NCBI RefSeq assembly: GCF_030409945.1
Contig: NZ_JAUFQV010000028.1
Coordinates: 1 to 64,000, forward strand
Direction of reading: 5' to 3'
Source: Vibrio tapetis subsp. quintayensis
Lineage (GTDB): Bacteria; Pseudomonadota; Gammaproteobacteria; Enterobacterales; Vibrionaceae
Length of the DNA: 64,000 nucleotides
The notes beneath the pieces were generated by a model that made no database searches, was not told where the DNA came from, and saw only the letters and a program-made list of their open reading frames with translations. Shown here piece by piece: positions 20,156 through 27,630 of this stretch (position 1 is the first letter of the stretch; every line of letters starts with the position of its first letter). A program made the position numbers and the translations under genes.

Positions 20156-20815
20156 TTGTCTAGCGTCCAAGATCAGTTAGTTGTAAAAAAACTCGGTCGA
20201 CAAGACTATCAGCCAGTATGGCAAGCCATGCACGCGTTTACAGATACTCGAGACGACGAAACCGTTGATCAAGTTTGGTTGGTTGAACACAACCCTGTAT
20301 TTACTCAAGGACAAGCAGGTAAAGCCGAACACCTTCTCAACACTGGTGATATCCCCGTAGTGCAAAGCGACCGAGGTGGTCAAGTTACTTACCATGGCCC
20401 TGGGCAGTTAGTCGCGTATTTCTTAATTAATCTACGCCGTAAGAAAATGGGTGTCCGCGAATTGGTCACTCATATCGAAAATACTGTCATTGGTGCGTTA
20501 AACCATTATGATATTGACTCCGCAGCACGACCTGATGCTCCGGGTGTTTACGTTGACGGAAAGAAGATTTGTTCATTGGGATTGCGCATCCGCAAAGGTT
20601 GTTCATTTCACGGTCTTGCACTCAACGTAAATATGGATTTATCCCCGTTTCTACGCATTAACCCATGTGGTTATCAAGGAATGGAAATGATTCAAGTCAG
20701 CGATTTAGTGAACTCGATAGAGTTAGCTGACATTGAAAAATCATTAGTTCAAGAGCTTGTTTCTATACTTGATTACAAGCAGGTAGACATTCTTACAGAA
20801 AGCGAACAATCATGA
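20156..20815 (+). CDS. lipB: Octanoyl-[ACP]:protein N-octanoyltransferase LipB
   Basis: 219 residues from a TTG start; TGAGGG lies seven bases upstream. LipB transfers octanoate from acyl carrier protein to lipoyl domains. The conserved [13 protein letters not shown] motif is present, and the catalytic Cys is in [12 protein letters not shown] with the partner Lys in [11 protein letters not shown]. Overlaps lipA by four bases (ATGA). Confidence 0.96.
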   Translation: MSSVQDQLVVKKLGRQDYQPVWQAMHAFTDTRDDETVDQVWLVEHNPVFTQGQAGKAEHLLNTGDIPVVQSDRGGQVTYHGPGQLVAYFLINLRRKKMGVRELVTHIENTVIGALNHYDIDSAARPDAPGVYVDGKKICSLGLRIRKGCSFHGLALNVNMDLSPFLRINPCGYQGMEMIQVSDLVNSIELADIEKSLVQELVSILDYKQVDILTESEQS

Positions 20816-21777
20816 GCAAACCTATCCAGATGGAAAAAGGCGTCAAATATCGTGACGCTGACAAAATGGCATTAATTCCCGTCAAGAACATGCCAACAGA
20901 GCAGAAAGAAGTGTTGCGTAAACCTGACTGGATGAAAATCAAGTTACCGTCAGATAGCCACCGCATTCAAGAAATCAAATCTGCGATGCGTAAGAACAAC
21001 CTTCACTCTGTATGTGAAGAAGCGTCTTGCCCTAACCTTGCTGAGTGCTTTAACCACGGCACCGCCACGTTCATGATTTTGGGTGCTATCTGCACACGCC
21101 GCTGTCCATTCTGTGATGTTGCCCATGGTCGCCCTATGGCTGCAAACGCAGAAGAGCCTAAGCAACTGGCAAAAACCATCGCTGACATGAAATTAAAATA
21201 CGTGGTGATCACCTCTGTAGACCGTGATGACTTAAGAGATGGCGGTGCAAAACACTTCGCTGACTGTAACCGTGAAATTCGTGAACAGAACCCGAACATC
21301 CGCATTGAAACACTCGTCCCCGATTTCCGCGGCCGTATGGACGTTGCATTAGAGTTATTGAAAGATAACCCGCCAGATGTGTTTAACCATAACTTAGAAA
21401 CCGCACCACGCCTTTACCGTAAAGCGCGCCCGGGCGCGAACTATAAGTGGTCGTTGAACCTACTGAAGAAGTTCAAAGAACAACACCCAGACGTGCCGAC
21501 TAAGTCAGGCGTTATGATGGGCCTTGGTGAAACCAAAGAAGAAATCGTTCAAGTACTAAAAGACTTACGCGAACATGGCGTGTCTATGTTAACCCTAGGC
21601 CAGTACTTAGCGCCGAGCCGCCATCACCTACCTGTAGAACGTTATGTACCGCCATCGGAGTTTGATGAGCTAAAAGAGATTGCCCTAGAGTTAGGCTTTA
21701 CTCATGCGGCTTGTGGCCCGTTTGTACGTTCGTCTTATCACGCAGATCTTCAAGCGAAAGGCGAAGAAGTTAAGTAA
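20812..21777 (+). CDS. lipA: Lipoyl synthase LipA
   Basis: 321 residues. Radical SAM enzyme that inserts two sulfurs into octanoyl chains. The auxiliary, sacrificial cluster motif is [12 protein letters not shown], the radical SAM motif is CTRRCPFC, and the conserved C-terminal serine region reads [10 protein letters not shown]. Translationally coupled to lipB. Confidence 0.98.
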   Translation: MSKPIQMEKGVKYRDADKMALIPVKNMPTEQKEVLRKPDWMKIKLPSDSHRIQEIKSAMRKNNLHSVCEEASCPNLAECFNHGTATFMILGAICTRRCPFCDVAHGRPMAANAEEPKQLAKTIADMKLKYVVITSVDRDDLRDGGAKHFADCNREIREQNPNIRIETLVPDFRGRMDVALELLKDNPPDVFNHNLETAPRLYRKARPGANYKWSLNLLKKFKEQHPDVPTKSGVMMGLGETKEEIVQVLKDLREHGVSMLTLGQYLAPSRHHLPVERYVPPSEFDELKEIALELGFTHAACGPFVRSSYHADLQAKGEEVK

Positions 21778-21789
21778 CCAATTGATTAT

Positions 21790-21824
21790 AAACGCCCCAA
21801 CCTATTCGTTGGGGCGTTTTTTTA
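21790..21824 (+). terminator. Terminator after lipA
   Basis: Stem AAACGCCCCAAC/GTTGGGGCGTTT with a six-base loop followed by a long T run. Confidence 0.92.
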
Positions 21825-21980
21825 TGTCTAAATTTTACTCAACACGTTTAGTACGTTAAACTAAAAAGTGATTAATTTACACTAAGTTGATAGACAAGCG
21901 GGCTCAACAGTTTAACACCGCATCTATTGCCAATTTGGTCTTCAACTTAACATCTATAAAAATTGAATTGGATATTACCC

Positions 21981-22307
21981 ATGAAATTATTTGCAGCAGC
22001 GGCACTTTTTGCATTCACTTTAACCGGTTGTGCTTCAGCACCAAGTCAACAAGACAACTACATGGATGCATCGTTTGAGCTTTGTAACACTGAAGTAAAA
22101 GTTTACTCCACCAGCGATGACGGCCGTGTTCGTATCGTTTGTGCTGACGATTCTAAATTCGCTCTTCGTAGCGCTGAAACTCTAGAAGTCATGCGTGACA
22201 TCAACGCAGACTACTGCAGCGGTGAAGGCCTGTCTAAGTTCAACGAAAGCACTCGTTACTACCAGTTCCGTTGTAAGTCTGGCGAAATTATCAGTATTAA
22301 TAAGTAA
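21981..22307 (+). CDS. Small lipoprotein of unknown function
   Basis: 108 residues from the ATG at 21981; the in-frame codons before it give a poorer signal peptide. The signal ends in lipobox LTGC (cysteine about residue 16). The mature part is polar, with cysteines in ELCNTEV, IVCADDS, YCSGEG and RCKSGE, giving two possible disulfides. The residue after the lipidated cysteine is Ala, so outer-membrane sorting is likely. I do not recognise the family. Monocistronic, between the lipA terminator and its own. Confidence 0.75.
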   Translation: MKLFAAAALFAFTLTGCASAPSQQDNYMDASFELCNTEVKVYSTSDDGRVRIVCADDSKFALRSAETLEVMRDINADYCSGEGLSKFNESTRYYQFRCKSGEIISINK

Positions 22308-22370
22308 TTAAGGCTGGTCGCGGGCTCCCTGCTCGGCTTTAGGCTGTAGGACGCTTCGCTTTAAGGTTTA

Positions 22371-22409
22371 AAAAAGAGCAACAGAACCGCAAGGTCTGTT
22401 GCTCTTTTT
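22371..22409 (+). terminator. Terminator after the small lipoprotein gene
   Basis: Long stem AAAAAGAGCAACAGA/TCTGTTGCTCTTTTT. Its GAGCAA/TTGCTC core is shared with the repeats at 23.62 and 28.86 kb, but the inner stem differs. The preceding tract 22315-22365 (GCTCGG, CTTTAGGC, GCTTCGC) is one of the variable linkers described in the findings. The rest of the gap to 22564 shows nothing I can name. Confidence 0.85.
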
Positions 22410-22564
22410 ATATTTGGGGCTGGAGAAACAGGCTTAAGCGAGCGCAGGTGCCCTTTACTTATTTCGGGGCATAAATTTGCCATGACATTCGTCCATTTAG
22501 CCGTCGACGAATGGTCTCTACATGGGGTAAATAACACTAAGCGACACACGACATCGTTCAGGGA

Positions 22565-23056
22565 TTAAAATAGGATTGTTACCACTAGAGCGCTCACAAA
22601 TAGACCGACTCCGTAAGCGCTATGTGCCAATAAACTAAACCACCGTGCTTTCCACGGATTAGGTGTTTTACTTGCTGCTACCCCAAAGCCAAGACAAGGT
22701 TGAATAACGCAGAATGGAAATACTAACGTCACAATGCCAGTAAACAAAGCAGGAATAAAACTCGGCTCTGTTAGCCACGCCTCCCCCCAAAGTGAAACTA
22801 AAACCATCGCAAAAACGATACCTATCAAATAGTGTAATATCCAACCCAAAAGCTTTTCTCCTTTAACTTTTGGTGTCGCCATGATTGGGCGATGTATCAG
22901 CTGCCCTTTTGAAATTAAAACGAACCAGCGGGCCACGAGTGCATAGTCAAGTGATGGCACTCCAAACAATTTTTTTTGCAGCCAAACCCATGCATCCATC
23001 ACTAAAGTCCCACCAATACCAATCAATATCGCTTGTAACCAGACGAAACTTTCCAT
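22565..23056 (-). CDS. DUF2938-family integral membrane protein
   Basis: 163 residues. Four or so hydrophobic helices: residues about 5-24, 70-90, 95-120 and 140-162. Sequence features typical of DUF2938 include GGTLVMDAWVWLQKKLFGVPSLDYALVARW and the FCVIQPCLGFGVAASKTPNPWKAR segment. GGGAG lies nine bases before the ATG. It is divergent from a MerR-type regulator across a 96-base gap that contains a mer-type promoter pointing at this gene, so it is very likely the regulator's target. Function unknown; a stress or drug response is an inference from the regulator type only. Confidence 0.8.
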   Translation of the reverse strand: MESFVWLQAILIGIGGTLVMDAWVWLQKKLFGVPSLDYALVARWFVLISKGQLIHRPIMATPKVKGEKLLGWILHYLIGIVFAMVLVSLWGEAWLTEPSFIPALFTGIVTLVFPFCVIQPCLGFGVAASKTPNPWKARWFSLLAHSAYGVGLFVSALVVTILF

Positions 23057-23110
23057 TTAACATCACTCCCGTAATTTGTGCTTTATCTAAAAATTGTTAT
23101 ATTTGAAAAT

Positions 23111-23141
23111 ACCTTACCACTTGAAGCTGACTTTAAGTCAA
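23111..23141 (-). promoter_or_regulatory. MerR-type promoter and operator for the DUF2938 gene
   Basis: On the minus strand, -35 TTGACT (23136-23141) and -10 TAAGGT (23111-23116) are separated by 19 bp, the over-long spacer that MerR-family activators need. A dyad ACTTGAAG-CTGA-CTTTAAGT (23119-23138) with 7 of 8 pairs matching lies across the spacer. The two hexamers and the spacing equal those of the classical mer operon promoter as I remember it. The element also lies 12-42 bases before the regulator's own ATG, so autoregulation is likely. Confidence 0.75.
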
Positions 23142-23152
23142 CAGTGAATTTT

Positions 23153-23542
23153 ATGGACATTGCAGAAGTTTCGAAGGAGTCTGGACTCGTTCCTTCAACA
23201 CTAAGATATTACGAGAGAATCGGTCTTATTCGTTCAAATGGAAGAAAAGGGTTGAGGCGACAATACTCACCAAAGGTGTTGAATAAATTGAATATTATTT
23301 CACTTGGACGTATTGCAGGATTATCACTAAATGAAATCTCAACGATGTTTGATACATCCGATGAATTGGCGATTGACCGAACTTTGCTCACGCAGAAGAC
23401 CGAAGAGATTGATATTCAAATTAAGCGCTTGAAAGTAGTACGAGACAGTCTTCAACATGTAGCAACTTGCCCACAACCTTCTCACTTGGACTGCTTATCA
23501 TTTCAAAAACTAATGAGGTCCGTTAAACGCCCTTTGTCTTGA
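23153..23542 (+). CDS. MerR-family transcriptional regulator
   Basis: 129 residues from the ATG at 23153 (MDIAEVSKESGLVPSTLRYY). The N-terminal winged helix-turn-helix and its wing (YYERIGLIRSNGRKGLRRQY) are canonical. A dimerising helix follows (about residues 80-110), then a short C-terminal effector segment with two cysteines (TCPQPSHLDCLSF), which could sense metal, thiol stress or an electrophile. Divergent from the DUF2938 membrane protein with a shared operator. The Shine-Dalgarno is weak. The cysteine spacing does not match CueR, ZntR or SoxR, so I leave the effector open. Confidence 0.85.
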   Translation: MDIAEVSKESGLVPSTLRYYERIGLIRSNGRKGLRRQYSPKVLNKLNIISLGRIAGLSLNEISTMFDTSDELAIDRTLLTQKTEEIDIQIKRLKVVRDSLQHVATCPQPSHLDCLSFQKLMRSVKRPLS

Positions 23543-23612
23543 AGTTTGTAAGCATAACCTCGCTCCAACACATGAATAGACCATGACTAGGTGGGCACAT
23601 TGGCATTTGATA

Positions 23613-23652
23613 AAAAAAGAGCAAGAACCCAAACGGATCTCTTGCTCTTATC
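23613..23652. repeat. Terminator-like direct repeat, left copy
   Basis: A-run, GAGCAAGA arm, loop containing CCAAACGG, TCTTGCTC arm, then TTAT. An almost identical copy in the same orientation lies at 28853-28891. It can act as terminator for the MerR-type gene, which ends 70 bases upstream. As a pair the two copies bound a 5.2-kb accessory block. Confidence 0.8.
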
Positions 23653-23685
23653 TTTTTCGCCTTTAGCACCACTAAACGTAAACAG

Positions 23686-23970
23686 GTGGACCATTTAAAT
23701 TATCAGTTTACGAAGACTTACGACTGGCGTTTATGTACTCATCGCTTCGACATTACTCCTTGGCATGATGCTCATAATCTGAGAAGCGTCCTCAAGGGGC
23801 ATATTTCAGGACAAACCGCTGAGCAAATCAGACTAGATGCTATCAAGGATTTTGGTTCACTTAGAAACCACTTCAATGACCTCTGCGAAAGATGCCATGA
23901 ATCACTCTGTGTCATCTTCAATGCTTTAGAAGAGCAGCAGCAAGACAAAACCTGTACGCAAAATATTTAA
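23686..23970 (+). CDS. Small protein of unknown function
   Basis: 94 residues from a GTG start with weak translation signals (CAGGTG). Composition is charged, with several His and Cys (HRFDITPWHDAHN, CERCHESLC). No family recognised, and no ATG is available in frame. It follows directly after the left copy of the terminator repeat. It could be a decayed gene fragment; the CxxC pair (CERC) and lack of internal stops argue mildly for a real gene. Confidence 0.35.
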   Translation: MDHLNYQFTKTYDWRLCTHRFDITPWHDAHNLRSVLKGHISGQTAEQIRLDAIKDFGSLRNHFNDLCERCHESLCVIFNALEEQQQDKTCTQNI

Positions 23971-24124
23971 AGGTAGAGTTATTCACATGAGCCTAGCAAA
24001 TCTAATCCCGAATTTGAGTGGCTGAAACTTGAAATGGGGAGTTTTTGTGTCACAAGGTGCCAACTGTCATAATTATGAGTGATACCATAAGCCGCTGAAG
24101 CAGTAGCATTCTTTGGCTTGGAAG

Positions 24125-25000
24125 TTAGCAATTTGACCCATCATACTTCTGGTCAAATATCATAAATATTCTATTGTTAACTCTTTCAATCCAGTCAAGG
24201 ATATTGGTCATATTCTCGTCTTCACAATCAATCCGTCTCAACCAAAGCCTGTATGACTCATTGCAAAATTTGAGTGTGGGACAGATATATCTTATGTCGG
24301 CTGGATGACAAAAAGGGTATACAGAGAATGTTGCATCCTCATTCTTTTGAAGGCACCAGTCCATAGACTCGTTCCAAGAACCGTGAATAGACTCAGACAT
24401 CATCCCGTAAGTGTACTTGTATAGATCCTCGTATGTAATTTCTTTAAATATGTCAAAAAAAGTCTTCCCTTGAAGCTTCCATCGATTTTTCTTCTGTACC
24501 TTGAAGTCTTCTTCTGTGAAGCCTTCTAAGTCCATTTTCTCTTGAACTGACTTAAGAAGCCGTTTTCCTGCTTTGGTCTCAAAAAATCTAGAGCCTTCCT
24601 TTAACTCACGAAGTATTCTCAATCTATCTTTGTATGAGCACTTTCTGTAATCTTCAATTACATCAGATTCACTTAATAACAAATATTCGGCAGTTACTGC
24701 TGCTTCGATTAGCGGCCTTTCTAAAATACTTATAATTTCTGCATTATCCTGTTCGTAGTAGATTACAACTTCTTTGAGTAGCTTCCAGATCCTCGTCAAT
24801 AATCCCAAAATAGGAGCATCTTCTAAGTTGAAACCAGTAGGATTGCGCTCGATGTTTCTAATCCTTGTAATGCAATCATAAATTTCGGCCACATCCTTTA
24901 CGAAAGTACCCGTAAATCTATTTATGTCCTCTAGCGTTCTTAAACTGTCGCCAACATAAGCTTCGTCGTATCGACTTATGATATTTTCTATTTCGTCCAA
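24125..25000 (-). CDS. DUF5677-like protein of unknown function
   Basis: 291 residues, soluble, largely helical. The pattern RPLIEAAVTAEYLL, the following YKDRLRILRELKEG, and YGMMSESIHGSWNESMDW, where conserved Arg, Glu and His residues line up on helices, resembles DUF5677 proteins found scattered in bacterial accessory regions. Its DNA is visibly more AT-rich than the neighbouring core genes, which suggests horizontal acquisition. Not in an operon; flanked by gaps of about 150 bases. No motif tells its activity. Confidence 0.6.
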   Translation of the reverse strand: MDEIENIISRYDEAYVGDSLRTLEDINRFTGTFVKDVAEIYDCITRIRNIERNPTGFNLEDAPILGLLTRIWKLLKEVVIYYEQDNAEIISILERPLIEAAVTAEYLLLSESDVIEDYRKCSYKDRLRILRELKEGSRFFETKAGKRLLKSVQEKMDLEGFTEEDFKVQKKNRWKLQGKTFFDIFKEITYEDLYKYTYGMMSESIHGSWNESMDWCLQKNEDATFSVYPFCHPADIRYICPTLKFCNESYRLWLRRIDCEDENMTNILDWIERVNNRIFMIFDQKYDGSNC

Positions 25001-25153
25001 GCGAATTCGCTCCTGTTTGGTGATGTTCTCTCGACGCAGTAGTCACATTACATGTATTAGTAAAAGTTGGTCAAATGGCAGGTTAGTGAAATGAGAGTCA
25101 ACAATAGGGTAAGAAGGAATGGGGCAAAAACGTGTTTCAAGTTGACCTAGTGA

Positions 25154-25597
25154 ATGTCCAAAAATGGCACAGAATTACCGTCTTTAGTAACCAAATCTCT
25201 GCTACGTTCTGCCCCTGATAGTGATAGAATCTCCGCATTAGAATTATCGAGAAACTCTATGTTTATCCATCATGTTAACGGCATCGACTGGCTGGTGATT
25301 ACCGCTTTTGAAGAACTGAAAACTCTATTTATCGAAGAGGCTGGTGCGATCCCCTCTTGCTTCTCTACCACTAGCGAATTGGACCTGATTGGTCAAGCCA
25401 AGCGCACTTATGGGTACTTGCCTACACTCCGCGGCGTAATCACCGATACCGGAACTTTTCAAAGCAAGGATAATGAAGAAGATCTGAACCCACAGCTTGC
25501 CTGCCTAGTTGAGGGGCGTGGCCGGGTGTTTATCTATCACGGCGGCTTTGTGGCTTTTATGGATGACGACCAAACCTTTATTACCCGAATAGACTGA
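25154..25597 (+). CDS. Hypothetical protein
   Basis: 147 residues, acidic, no signal peptide or membrane segment. Recognisable stretches are HHVNGIDWLVITAFEELKTL and a glycine/aromatic C-terminal segment GRGRVFIYHGGFVAFMDDDQTF. I do not recognise the family. Start context is poor (ATG in TAGTGAATGTCC), and a downstream methionine at SMFIHH (residue 36) is an alternative start. An imperfect inverted repeat at 25612-25670 follows and might end the transcript. Confidence 0.5.
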   Translation: MSKNGTELPSLVTKSLLRSAPDSDRISALELSRNSMFIHHVNGIDWLVITAFEELKTLFIEEAGAIPSCFSTTSELDLIGQAKRTYGYLPTLRGVITDTGTFQSKDNEEDLNPQLACLVEGRGRVFIYHGGFVAFMDDDQTFITRID

Positions 25598-25751
25598 AAA
25601 TTATTCAGAACGTTGAAATCGGCGGATTGGCATCCCTAGATGTTCATCCGCAAGCGTTTCAATTTTCAACAGAGTGCATATCGAAATCACTCAACAGGGA
25701 CAGTCGATTAATTGGCATTACCGAATGTTACAAACCTCAATAGCCATTCGC

Positions 25752-25997
25752 TTAGTCATTGGGTTGGTGGCCCGTCTTCTTCGCAAGCTTTTGCATTGCC
25801 TCGGCAAACGTTGTTGTTCCGCCTTTAGCTTGAACCTGTATTACCTTATACCCCATCTTTTCCAGCGCTTGGCGCTCTGCTAACACAGCTTCATCATCTT
25901 GCTGACTACCCTGTCCTGGCTGATGAATGTAACACCCTTCTAGTTGACCATCTTCGACCAGTTGGTGGTGCTTCAGTGCATTGATATCAAAATTCAT
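25752..25997 (-). CDS. Small hypothetical cytosolic protein
   Basis: 81 residues, polar, rich in Gln and Lys (CYIHQPGQGSQQDDEAVLAERQALEKMGYKV). A weak purine stretch (GAAAAGAA) precedes the ATG. Downstream of, and in the same direction as, the AraC-type gene, with a 180-base gap. No family recognised. The smooth alternation of hydrophobic and charged residues looks like a genuine small folded domain rather than a chance frame. Confidence 0.5.
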   Translation of the reverse strand: MNFDINALKHHQLVEDGQLEGCYIHQPGQGSQQDDEAVLAERQALEKMGYKVIQVQAKGGTTTFAEAMQKLAKKTGHQPND

Positions 25998-26177
25998 AAT
26001 AATTCTTTTCGTTTAAATAAGGAGTATCTGTGGCAAAGACCGCAGTATTTTAAGCATAAAAAGCTCATGTAAATACGGTAATCCAATGGAATGTAATCGG
26101 GTAAACATTACCACACAGGCGTGAAAACGAGTAACCGAGTTTGGTCGGTGGTTATCAAGACTCTACTTGAGAGTGCA

Positions 26178-27185
26178 CTAAAAAACATCATGAAAATGCC
26201 GGATGTATTGTTTAGGGGTTAAGCCACGATGTTTTTTGAACATTCGATTAAAACTGGCTACGTTGGTATAACCTAACCTCACGGCAATCTGATCGACTTC
26301 GATCCCTTTGCTGAGTAAATCAACCGCAACATTACTCATCACATAGCCGCATACGGTCGAAAAGTTAAGCCCTAGGCTATGTAATCGGCGTTGAAACTGC
26401 TGCTCCGACAAGCCCAGTAAGCTTGATACCGAAGACAGGGTTGGTAAACCAAAGTAGCGGCTATAGTTAACCATTTCATAGATCACTTTTAGCTCATCTT
26501 CTGGTTCTGGCATGTTCAATATCTCATCCAGCTCTGCAAAATTCATCGCCAAACGTTTATTCGAAATTTGACGAGATTGCTTGGTTGCTAGCCTTAAGTC
26601 AGAATGAATCCATACCTCGGTTTTTGAATGACTCCAACCAATGTCACAGCCAAAAAATTCTTTGTACGCTTGCTCATTTTTACATACGCCAGAAATCATG
26701 ATCCGTTGAGGCGCGAAGTCTGCACCTAGGTATTCACGCAGTACTTTCGTCATGAATACTGCTGCACGCACGCTATCGTGCACTTTGACTTGTGGTGAAA
26801 AACTGGAGTTGTTATAAGTCCATTTAATAATGGAACCAACTTGAGCGCCGGCCATGAACGCGCCAGATTGTAAGCTCCCCACACCATAATTAATCCGCCG
26901 AATGGTGGAAGCCAAGTCGTAGCCCGAGAACAACCAGCGCCCGATGGATCCCATACTTTCTATGTCTAAGACCTGTGCCAGTTCAAGGATGATGTCTGGG
27001 TTCGCTGTCTGTTGTACTAAAAGGCTAAACCAGTTGTTCACTTCACCAATTGGGATCAAGTTCATCGGGTTGAGAAATACCGATTCTGGTATGCCTAATT
27101 GATTGATGTCTATCCCATACCGTTTTACCGCTAGCTCTCCGATATTAACAATTGCTATCGCACGCATGAAATGAACACTGCCCAT
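26178..27185 (-). CDS. AraC-family transcriptional regulator with arabinose-binding-like sensor domain
   Basis: 335 residues from the ATG at 27185, with AAGG eight bases upstream; in-frame GTGs before it overlap that site. The N-terminal two-thirds matches the family of quorum/virulence-type AraC proteins whose sensor resembles Arabinose_bd (IGRWLFSGYDLASTIRRI, RAAVFMTKVLREYLG). The C-terminal AraC DNA-binding domain has its second helix-turn-helix in VDQIAVRLGYTNVASFNRMFKKHRGLTPKQYI. Divergent from the YiaW/YiaV-like pair, which it probably controls. Effector unknown. Confidence 0.88.
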   Translation of the reverse strand: MGSVHFMRAIAIVNIGELAVKRYGIDINQLGIPESVFLNPMNLIPIGEVNNWFSLLVQQTANPDIILELAQVLDIESMGSIGRWLFSGYDLASTIRRINYGVGSLQSGAFMAGAQVGSIIKWTYNNSSFSPQVKVHDSVRAAVFMTKVLREYLGADFAPQRIMISGVCKNEQAYKEFFGCDIGWSHSKTEVWIHSDLRLATKQSRQISNKRLAMNFAELDEILNMPEPEDELKVIYEMVNYSRYFGLPTLSSVSSLLGLSEQQFQRRLHSLGLNFSTVCGYVMSNVAVDLLSKGIEVDQIAVRLGYTNVASFNRMFKKHRGLTPKQYIRHFHDVF

Positions 27186-27303
27186 AACCACCACCTTACC
27201 AATTACATCAATATAACCTCATTAATTAAGTAATCTGTCATATTAAAACCCATTATTCAATTCTAAATCACAATACGCTCATATTAATCATTAGGAGTAT
27301 TTA

Positions 27304-27630
27304 ATGAGTTTACTTAGTGTCCCGTTTGTAGGAACAGGTGCCGATACGGCACTACACATTGTCGCAGCAGTAATCCTAATCGCTACTATTGGCGCTGCGG
27401 TATTTGGTTTCTGGAAATTACATGAACTACCAATCAACAAAGCACACAGTAAAGATCATCATCAAATCGGATTGATTACTGCCCTCACATGGATTGGCTT
27501 CGTTTGGCACTGGGTATGGGTATTGGCCGTTATTCTCGCGTTTGTTGATATGGAAAAAGCCATCATCAACCTTAGAGACACATGGCGTCATACACCCGTA
27601 GCAATCAAACAAGAGGATCCAAAATGTTAG
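27304..27630 (+). CDS. Small inner-membrane protein, YiaW/DUF3302-like
   Basis: 108 residues. Two strong transmembrane helices (about residues 14-40 and 55-82). The connecting part FWKLHELPINKAHSKDHHQIG and following HWVWVLAVILAF resemble E. coli YiaW (DUF3302), whose gene also precedes a HlyD-type membrane-fusion gene. TTAGGAG lies eight bases before the ATG. The stop overlaps the next gene, so the two products probably work together. Family assignment is by resemblance I can see, not by a search. Confidence 0.6.
   Translation: MSLLSVPFVGTGADTALHIVAAVILIATIGAAVFGFWKLHELPINKAHSKDHHQIGLITALTWIGFVWHWVWVLAVILAFVDMEKAIINLRDTWRHTPVAIKQEDPKC

Noticed and set aside
25612..25670. Inverted repeat GTTGAAA...TTTCAAC with inner GCGGAT/ATCCGC, resembling an integron attC site
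   Set aside because: The outer boxes are in the wrong order (GTT on the left, AAC on the right) for the RYYYAAC...GTTRRRY layout, and no cassette array or second copy is present.
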